Assembly: GCA_051893555.1 (NCBI GenBank)
Contig: JBJFHL010000091.1
Span: 1 to 64,000, forward strand
Origin: RGIG7179 sp051893555
GTDB taxonomy: Bacteria; Bacillota; Clostridia; Peptostreptococcales; Anaerovoracaceae
Length of the DNA stretch: 64,000 bases
Reading direction: 5' to 3'
The notes beneath the pieces were generated by a model, which had not been told where the DNA came from, made no database searches, and saw nothing but the letters and a program-made list of their open reading frames with translations. The position numbers and the translations under genes were made by a program. Below are positions 58,365 to 64,000 of the stretch, piece by piece. Numbering within the stretch: the first letter of the stretch is position 1; each line of letters opens with the position of its first letter.

Positions 58365-59559
58365 AGGATTCCTTAAAATCATGTTCTTCTCCGTTTACCC
58401 ACATGGAAAACTGCAGACCGGTATGGTAGTCCTCCAGCAGAAAATAATCACAATAAAGATATTTCATGTTGATCTGAATCAGATCCATCACACGAAGCAG
58501 TCTCGTCTGCTCCGGTACGCTTCCGGCCAGGATTCGAAGATAGACCTCATATCTTTCCCCCTCCAGAACCGAAGGGGTGATGTACCTTTTCTCCGAATCG
58601 GTTGTCTGTTCCACCGCGTTTTCCAGCGTCATCGCCCAGCTGCCGTCGGATTTGAGCAGCGGCACCGGTTTGTCATCGTACAGAAGCCGCACATCATTTT
58701 CCGCCTCGGCAAATGCCCAGAGTTCCAGCAGTACGCCCTGGGTGATCACGGCCTCCGGACCCGGTGTCATGACCTCAGCCAGGGCCATGGCAGTGTCTCT
58801 CTTTTCCGGCGAAGTGTAAAGATATGCAAGGTTCAGCAGATTCCGCATTACAATCAGCTTCTGCCTCACCTTTTTCCGCGCCTTTTCATCGCTGGGCTTA
58901 CCGCTGATGATGTATTCGATCTCATTTTGGAAATAGGTATCCCCCAGATCACCGGTACTTCTGTAATGCTGAAAATAGGTAAAAATATACTGGTTTACCA
59001 TAGAAGAACCAAGGATCGAAGTGAGTCCCTTTCCGCTTTTGATCTGAGAGACCAGACTGGTGACATCCGCTTCTCCTCCATCACCTGCAGACGGCAGACT
59101 GTCGAGAATCCATCGGCTGGTTATGCTTCTGCCTGCAGAAGTGTTTTCCGAATTCCCGGCTTCTGTGCGGTGCAATCCGTGGGGTTTGCTCCCGAACAGA
59201 ACCGCATCTGCCATCTGCTTTTTCAGCTGCTCCGGCTCTGTCAGTCTGTAATCATCCAGACTGCAGATCACGCCGCCATATTCTATATATGCTTTTTCAC
59301 CGAAGGTATAGTCTGCGTACGCATCCAGCTTTCGTTCCACCGTAACGGTATCACCATAAAATCCAAAAAGTCCGTACCGGTCTTTCAGGTTCCGGTCATA
59401 CTCTGCCAGAATGCTGGTTCCCCACAGCCTGCCGAAATCCTCTGCTGCGCTGTAAACAGCCAGATCACCTGAAGCGGAAAGCACCGCCCATGTCAGGATC
59501 AGCATGGCACTGAAAAGCAGCACAATCTGCACAGTAAAGGAGCCCCTTCGGTTTCTCAC
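58324..59559 (-). CDS. TadG-like protein (DUF5702)
   Basis: 411 residues. N-terminal RRGSFTVQIVLLFSAMLILT is a TadG-like membrane anchor; the rest is an extracytoplasmic domain (GRLWGTSILAEYDRNLKDRY; LFGFYGD) as in DUF5702 proteins of Firmicute Tad loci. Overlaps the upstream pilin gene by four bases. Likely a minor pilin or assembly factor. Confidence 0.85.
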   Translation of the reverse strand: MRNRRGSFTVQIVLLFSAMLILTWAVLSASGDLAVYSAAEDFGRLWGTSILAEYDRNLKDRYGLFGFYGDTVTVERKLDAYADYTFGEKAYIEYGGVICSLDDYRLTEPEQLKKQMADAVLFGSKPHGLHRTEAGNSENTSAGRSITSRWILDSLPSAGDGGEADVTSLVSQIKSGKGLTSILGSSMVNQYIFTYFQHYRSTGDLGDTYFQNEIEYIISGKPSDEKARKKVRQKLIVMRNLLNLAYLYTSPEKRDTAMALAEVMTPGPEAVITQGVLLELWAFAEAENDVRLLYDDKPVPLLKSDGSWAMTLENAVEQTTDSEKRYITPSVLEGERYEVYLRILAGSVPEQTRLLRVMDLIQINMKYLYCDYFLLEDYHTGLQFSMWVNGEEHDFKESYERTAEKEGELSG

Positions 59560-59795
59560 GCTTCACTCACCTCCTTTCCTGCATCCAGCAGACGATCATG
59601 AAGCCGGATCACATTCGTCTCTGCAAGCTGATACAGTTCCTGCCGACGGCTCTCATACGCTCCGGTCTGCTCCGCCAGATCCGTATAAAAGGTCATCATG
59701 AGCCCAATCAGTCCTGCCATGATCAAAATGGCAAGGGGCAGCACCATCGTCGCCTCCACCATCTGACTGCCTCGCCTGTCTCTAAAACTTCGCAT
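59556..59795 (-). CDS. TadE-like minor pilin
   Basis: 79 residues. RDRRGSQMVEATMVLPLAIL then IMAGLIGLMM is the TadE prepilin anchor (GSxxVEA). Very short; only the helix and a 40-residue charged tail remain. Overlaps the major pilin gene by 14 bases. Confidence 0.85.
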   Translation of the reverse strand: MRSFRDRRGSQMVEATMVLPLAILIMAGLIGLMMTFYTDLAEQTGAYESRRQELYQLAETNVIRLHDRLLDAGKEVSEA

Positions 59796-59979
59796 TGCTC
59801 AGGGACGAAAATGTATTGTCCACAAAATCTCCGATCTGGGACTTGAATACAAGCCCCAGGGTCACAGCAATTGCCACCAGAATCGCCACCTGAACCATTT
59901 CCATTCCCTTCCGGTTTGCAGGTATCAGCCCGGCAGACCGACGAAGCACAGTCCTGCATGTTACAAACTTTTTCTTCAT
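59782..59979 (-). CDS. flp: Flp-type major pilin
   Basis: 65 residues. GMEMVQVAILVAIAVTLGLV then FKSQIGDFVDNTFSSL is the Flp/type IVb pilin core: prepilin peptidase would cut after the glycine in RKG, giving a mature pilin of about 40 residues with the glutamate at position 2. GGAAAGGAGAAAAGAAA precedes the ATG. No TadV-type peptidase is in the window. Confidence 0.85.
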   Translation of the reverse strand: MKKKFVTCRTVLRRSAGLIPANRKGMEMVQVAILVAIAVTLGLVFKSQIGDFVDNTFSSLSNAKF

Positions 59980-60010
59980 TTTCTTTTCTCCTTTCCCGGC
60001 TCCTGCCGTA

Positions 60011-60514
60011 TTATCCCATCTGCATCATGGCAGGTCCTGCTGTGACCAGCAAAAGCGCCATGAGAAGAAGCCCCAGAGGGAAACTCATTTTGCTTTCACC
60101 GATGCGGATTTTTTCCAATGCCAGTCTTTTTCTCTCCTGCCACAAGTGATTTCCCTCTGTCTCCAGCTTTTCCCACAGACCCGTTCCCTTATCCAGATTT
60201 TCCATCATGATGCCTGCCGCACGGGTCAGTTCTTTCACACCGCTTTCCCTGCTGAATCGATAGAACAATGCCACCACATTTTCCCCTGTTTCCAGGCTGG
60301 TATTGTGCAGCCTGCAGATTTCCCGCATAAAGGGTTTCTGTGCAGATTCCGGCATGGCAGCATAACCTTCTGCGATTCGGTGGAAAGCCGTCTGCAGGAT
60401 CATACCGCTTCCAAGGAGCAGGAGCAGCTGGCTTAAAAACACCGGAAGCTGCATGATATAGTCCCTGCGGCATGTCTCCATTTCGTTTTTCTTCTTTCTT
60501 TTTTCAGAAATCAA
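60011..60514 (-). CDS. tadC: TadC-like inner-membrane protein
   Basis: 167 residues, starting at a TTG (60514, AAAGGGTG upstream) that overlaps the tadB stop; ATG 60481 has a poor site. A T2SSF half: VFLSQLLLLLGSGMILQTAF, LWQERKRLALEKIRIGESKM and a C-terminal helix LGLLLMALLLVTAGPAMM. Shorter than usual TadC (about 280). Forms the pilus platform with TadB. Confidence 0.82.
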   Translation of the reverse strand: MISEKRKKKNEMETCRRDYIMQLPVFLSQLLLLLGSGMILQTAFHRIAEGYAAMPESAQKPFMREICRLHNTSLETGENVVALFYRFSRESGVKELTRAAGIMMENLDKGTGLWEKLETEGNHLWQERKRLALEKIRIGESKMSFPLGLLLMALLLVTAGPAMMQMG

Positions 60515-61253
60515 CCCGGTTCACCCTTTCCATCCACAGTGCAGAGACGGCAATCAGCCCCAGGGCTGCAGTAGAGAGCATCCTGCCTGCAGAAGACGCC
60601 GTCAGCGGATCCAGAAAACCAGGCGAACTGATTTTCAGAAACAGCAACAGTACGAAAGGAGAAAGCAGGATGATCCTCCCCTCAAACTGCTTCTGCGCCA
60701 TCAGCGTATGCAGCTCCCGCTCCAGATCAATCCGGTCTCCGATAATGCCCGTCGCCCGGTCGATGGCTTTCACCAGGTCCGCACCTGAGGCCCGGCAGTT
60801 CTCGTACACCATGACAAAATCCGAAATATCCTGCAGTCCGCTTCGCCGGGAAAAGTCCTTCAGCACATCCAGATCTCTTTCATTTCCTTCTTTCATCTGC
60901 CTGACCATGGCGGCAAGTTCCCGCATGATCAGGTCATTTTCGTCATAGGTTCCTTTCCAGAATTCCATGGATTCCTCCAGCGCCTGTTCCATGCTGCGCC
61001 CCACGGAAACCGCAGAGGATATGGAATAGAGCACATCCCGGAACTGCAGCAGCAGAATTCTTTGTCTCCGCTGCAGCTGCCATCGTATGTACCGCGGCTT
61101 TGCCATCAGAAACAATGCGCCGCTGAGCCAGAGACCGATCTCCAGGCGGTCATAAAACAGCCAGCCTGTCGCAGTTCCTGCCGCCAGCGATGCAGACAGT
61201 ACCAGGATCAGGTCAGGCAGGGAGAAATCCCAGATTCCGTAATTTCTGCACAT
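60504..61253 (-). CDS. tadB: TadB-like inner-membrane protein
   Basis: 249 residues. T2SSF domain: FRDVLYSISSAVSVGRSMEQ then ALEESMEFWKGTYDENDLIM, VMVYENCRASGADLVKAIDR; helices at the N-terminus (LVLSASLAAGTATGWLF) and C-terminus (IILLSPFVLLLFLKI). Its start lies within the tadA gene by 41 bases with GGAAAGGAG in front. Platform protein of the pilus. Confidence 0.9.
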   Translation of the reverse strand: MCRNYGIWDFSLPDLILVLSASLAAGTATGWLFYDRLEIGLWLSGALFLMAKPRYIRWQLQRRQRILLLQFRDVLYSISSAVSVGRSMEQALEESMEFWKGTYDENDLIMRELAAMVRQMKEGNERDLDVLKDFSRRSGLQDISDFVMVYENCRASGADLVKAIDRATGIIGDRIDLERELHTLMAQKQFEGRIILLSPFVLLLFLKISSPGFLDPLTASSAGRMLSTAALGLIAVSALWMERVNRVDF

Positions 61254-62463
61254 ACTGTTCTCCTTTCCATATAACCTTTCTGTTCCGCTTCAGCAGATTT
61301 CCCGTTGGAGAGAGCATTCCGCCATCCTGCCGTTTTAACAGCGGATTAAGCTGAAATTTGCCATGTTCGAAGCCTTCGATTTCCGTAATCTCCACGACCC
61401 GTCTCCGTCCGCCCTCCAGCTTTTCCACATGGACCATGATATCCAGTGCTTCCGCAATCTGGGCACGTACCGCCTCAATATGGAGCGGCATGGCCATCAT
61501 GTACATAGTCTCCAGCCTGCGCAGCATGCCTTCCACGGAATTTCCGTGACCGGTGCTCATGCCGGAATGGCCCGTATTGAGCGCCTGCAGCATATCCAGC
61601 ACTTCACTTCCCCGTACCTCGCCAACGATGATCCGATCCGGACGCATCCGCAGACTGGATTTCAGAAGCTGCGACATGGTAATCTGTCCTTTTCCCGCTG
61701 CGTTGCTGTTTCTGCATTCCAGATGGACGATGTTCTCTACACCGGTCAGTTTCAGCTCGCTGGAATCCTCAATGACGATGACCCGTTCACCGGCAGGAAT
61801 ATACTCGGACAGGGCATTCAGGAATGTGGTTTTCCCCGACGAGGTGCCGCCGCTGACAAAAATATTGTATCCGCATTCCACCAGGCAGGCCAGGAGCTGT
61901 GCCCCCGCTTCTGTCACCGTTCCACTTCCGATCAGGCTTTTCAGTGTCAGAAAATTCTCTGAAAACTTCCGTATGGTCAGAATCGGTCCGTTCACAGCAA
62001 CGTTGCGGTAAACTCCGTTGACACGGGATCCGTCTTCCAGGCGGGCATCCACAATGGGCTGCATTTCATTGATTTCTCTGTGCACCTGCGCGGCAATATT
62101 CCGCATGATGTCCTCCAGCTCTTCCTGGGAGTCAAAGGCCATGGGCCAGCGTTCCATCCTTCCGTCCCGTTCGATGAAAATGTGCTGCGGGCCGTTGACC
62201 ATAATTTCCGTCACGGAAGGATCCTCCATCAGAGGCTGCAGGATCCCCAGCCGGCAGCGCGTCTTACAGAACAGCTTTCGGATCAGACCATCCAGTTCCT
62301 GTACAGAATACCCGGCTGCCGCCTCATCCTGAAATACCAGATCCACGATCCGCTTCATGGCTTCCTCATCATCTGCCGCGGGCTCCGACCGGAGCCCGCG
62401 GCGGAATGCTTCCAGGACTCGTTCAAAAAACGCATTCTGCAACGACTCACAATATTTTTCCAT
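61213..62463 (-). CDS. tadA: Tad secretion ATPase TadA/CpaF
   Basis: 416 residues (ATG 62463; a TTG at 62466 is also possible). Type II/IV secretion ATPase: ILTIRKFSENFLTL, NIFVSGGTSSGKTTFLNALS (Walker A), VIVIEDSSELKL (Asp box), RPDRIIVGEVRGSEVLDMLQ (Walker B) and TGHSGMSTGHGNS (His box). It powers pilus assembly in the cytosol. Preceded by AAAGGAAGG. Confidence 0.95.
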   Translation of the reverse strand: MEKYCESLQNAFFERVLEAFRRGLRSEPAADDEEAMKRIVDLVFQDEAAAGYSVQELDGLIRKLFCKTRCRLGILQPLMEDPSVTEIMVNGPQHIFIERDGRMERWPMAFDSQEELEDIMRNIAAQVHREINEMQPIVDARLEDGSRVNGVYRNVAVNGPILTIRKFSENFLTLKSLIGSGTVTEAGAQLLACLVECGYNIFVSGGTSSGKTTFLNALSEYIPAGERVIVIEDSSELKLTGVENIVHLECRNSNAAGKGQITMSQLLKSSLRMRPDRIIVGEVRGSEVLDMLQALNTGHSGMSTGHGNSVEGMLRRLETMYMMAMPLHIEAVRAQIAEALDIMVHVEKLEGGRRRVVEITEIEGFEHGKFQLNPLLKRQDGGMLSPTGNLLKRNRKVIWKGEQYVQKLRNLGFLPA

Positions 62464-62534
62464 CAACGGTTTAACCTTCCTTTATACATGTATCATTCCT
62501 TTATTGTAAGTATTTCACATCGCAGGTAAATAAT

Positions 62535-62565
62535 AAAACAGCTGCAATACAATTGCAACTGTTTT
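62535..62565. terminator. Hairpin between tadZ and tadA
   Basis: AAAACAGCTGCAAT and ATTGCAACTGTTTT form a 14-bp stem with one mismatch and a 3-base loop. T runs on both strands. It lies after tadZ and before the tadA start, so tadA probably has its own promoter in 62,467-62,530 or relies on read-through. Confidence 0.75.
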
Positions 62566-62660
62566 CGTTCGTCAGGAATCGACACGTCCCGCCCTGTTTT
62601 GACATGAGCCGACGCCCATCGTCACCATTCCATTTTATTCGACATATTTCAATGGTCATT

Positions 62661-63743
62661 TCAGCAGAAATTCATGAAAACTTCTGTCAGATTTTTTACA
62701 CCGATGGCGAAATTTTTCGTCATGGCGATCTCAATCCGACCGGCTTCCGGGTCCGGCAGAAAACTTTCCTCATCGTGGGCAATCTCCAGCCATTGATTCT
62801 CTCCGGCATCCATTCGGTTTTCTGCGCTGTGATTCCATACCAGGATCCGCCGCTTCGGAAGGCCGTCCGGGGCAATTGGTAAATCCAGACTGCACCGGCT
62901 GTCCATCCTGTTTCCAACCTCCACCAGTGCAGAACACATTCCGGCGGTCTGCTTCCATGCGTACCGTAGGCATTTTCGGCTTCCCAGATCTACAAGGATC
63001 CAGTCATATCCGCCTTTCTCTCTCAGGTGCGTCAACAGTTCCTGCCGCTCTTCCACCGGAAGGCAATCCATCCCTTCCGGCATTTCCAGACCATAACAGT
63101 CCCGCAGCGTGAAACTTTCCACACTGCACGGCAGTTGGTGAGACAGGCGGTAAAGCAGTTCCTTTCCCCGCTGCAAACCACCTTCCCGGAACAGATCCGC
63201 GTCCCGGTATGTCCATCCGTCAACGATTTCTGTCATCGGCAGATACAATACCTTTTCCCCATATGCACCGGCCAGCATCCTTCCGGCCGTCACCGCCAGC
63301 GCTGTCACCCCGCAGCCGCTGCAGAAACCCAGCAAACCAATCACCTCTGTCTGCCTGCCATCTTCGTTCTTCCGTCCGTCTCCCAATGTTTCCCGCAGCC
63401 GGCGCATACAGTCTCCGCTGCGAATGCCGCCGCTTTCCCGTACCCGGTCGGCGGCCTCCTGCACCGCGCGGCAAAGCTGCGAGATCCTGCAGGTTTCCGG
63501 ATCCACCAGCACCAGACCCGGGTTATCATCCGGGCAGCTTTCCGGGCCGCAGTCCGTCACCAGCACTTCCCACGCCGGCGACCGATCCATCCCTTCCTCC
63601 ATCTGGTCAGCCCCCGGCACTTCCTGCAGCGCGTGCTCCGCCACTTCAATCACAAAACCATTCCCCGATTCGGCAAGCCCCCTTGCCACGGCCCGCCCGA
63701 AGGCAGGCTCCTTCATTAAAACAGCAATCCGGACAGGTTTCAT
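62661..63743 (-). CDS. tadZ: TadZ/CpaE-like protein with degenerate P-loop
   Basis: 360 residues (ATG 63743 after GAGAGGTAAGTG). The N-terminal 110 residues are receiver-like; the rest is a MinD/ParA-type fold: VIGLLGFCSGCGVTALAVTA stands where KGGxGKT is expected, but the conserved lysine is missing. YDWILVDLGSRKC matches the Walker B region. TadZ places the pilus apparatus at a site in the cell. The missing lysine implies no or altered ATP hydrolysis, as in some TadZ proteins. Confidence 0.82.
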   Translation of the reverse strand: MKPVRIAVLMKEPAFGRAVARGLAESGNGFVIEVAEHALQEVPGADQMEEGMDRSPAWEVLVTDCGPESCPDDNPGLVLVDPETCRISQLCRAVQEAADRVRESGGIRSGDCMRRLRETLGDGRKNEDGRQTEVIGLLGFCSGCGVTALAVTAGRMLAGAYGEKVLYLPMTEIVDGWTYRDADLFREGGLQRGKELLYRLSHQLPCSVESFTLRDCYGLEMPEGMDCLPVEERQELLTHLREKGGYDWILVDLGSRKCLRYAWKQTAGMCSALVEVGNRMDSRCSLDLPIAPDGLPKRRILVWNHSAENRMDAGENQWLEIAHDEESFLPDPEAGRIEIAMTKNFAIGVKNLTEVFMNFC

Positions 63744-63812
63744 CACTTACCTCTCTTTCTCACTGTTTCCCTTTGCCCTTACAGCATATGGCAGCTTACA
63801 GAAAATGTCAAG

Positions 63813-64000
63813 CTATTCTTTATCGGGGCGGTTCTGCTGCTTCTGCTGTTCCTGCAGTTCCCGCAGCTTCGAAAGAGCCTGATGCAGTGTTCCCACCTGA
63901 TCCACCAGCCCTATTTCCACCGCTTCCGATCCGAACAGCAAAGTCCCCACATCGTTGGCCATATTGGACGTACAGTTCATCTTTTCTTCAATGACCTGCC
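63813..64000 (-). CDS. ClpP-family serine protease, C-terminus (5' part beyond window)
   Basis: The last 62 residues are visible: VIEEKMNCTSNMANDVGTLL then FGSEAVEIGLVDQVGTLHQA and a Gln/Lys-rich tail. FGxEAVxxGLVDxVG is the C-terminal element of ClpP/TepA-like proteases. The catalytic residues are outside the window. Ends 70 bases before tadZ in the same direction. Confidence 0.65.
   Translation of the reverse strand, partial: QVIEEKMNCTSNMANDVGTLLFGSEAVEIGLVDQVGTLHQALSKLRELQEQQKQQNRPDKE

Noticed and set aside
1..64000. CRISPR array, tRNA or rRNA gene
   Set aside because: No regularly spaced direct repeats and no tRNA- or rRNA-like sequence were noticed; a dedicated scan could still find a degenerate tRNA.

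Overview
The window looks like the chromosome of an anaerobic low-to-mid GC Firmicute, most likely a Lachnospiraceae/Clostridia member. The pointers are the fused IspH-ribosomal protein S1 gene, a Firmicute-type Flp/Tad pilus cluster, strong AGGAGG-type ribosome binding sites, and close packing of genes. This assignment rests on gene content only; no rRNA gene is present.

Positions 1 to about 35,495 are one end of a prophage (or phage-derived integrative element), almost all read leftward. From the left edge: HK97-type portal (cut by the window edge), large and small terminase, DUF4314 protein, gamma-glutamylcyclotransferase, amidoligase and a companion protein, a repeat-rich m5C methyltransferase, a ParB-methyltransferase fusion, a zinc-finger HTH protein, HNH nuclease and S-adenosylmethionine synthetase. 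A divergent XRE repressor follows. Next comes the replication block: SNF2 helicase, VRR-NUC nuclease, VapE-type primase-helicase, family A polymerase, DUF2815, DUF2800 and small accessory genes, with a candidate structured RNA at about 19.9-20.03 kb. An accessory section holds two XRE/ImmA-IrrE pairs, DUF6076, a Y-family polymerase and a SLOG protein. The right end carries a LlaJI/McrBC-type restriction-modification operon and a SymE-like gene. The element sits inside comM: only the 5' part of comM remains, broken after its ...SLAHNGVLF sequence. The integrase and the structural and lysis genes must lie left of the window.

From 35.5 kb on is host chromosome. It begins with the yraN-comM' pair, then a HAD phosphatase and an MBL hydrolase. 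A rightward ion-homeostasis cluster follows (TrkA, two TrkH proteins, a CBS-domain protein, a Na+/Ca2+-type exchanger). Next is a YtrA-like GntR-controlled ABC operon in which a permease-like gene and a membrane-anchored protein gene occur twice in tandem. A decayed Rpn-type nuclease gene, a GNAT gene and a small lipoprotein gene follow. A leftward block has ispH-rpsA, rarA and a SPOR protein, and then a compact Tad pilus cluster (TadE-like proteins, Flp pilin, TadC, TadB, TadA/CpaF, TadZ). A ClpP-like protease gene is cut by the right edge.

The phage genes form coherent sets. Three DNA methyltransferases plus MetK suggest that the phage supplies its own methyl donor. Amidoligase plus cyclotransferase suggests a small peptide or amide modification pathway. 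The restriction-modification operon and repressor/protease switches suggest defence and lysogeny control. These functional links are inferred from gene content and order.
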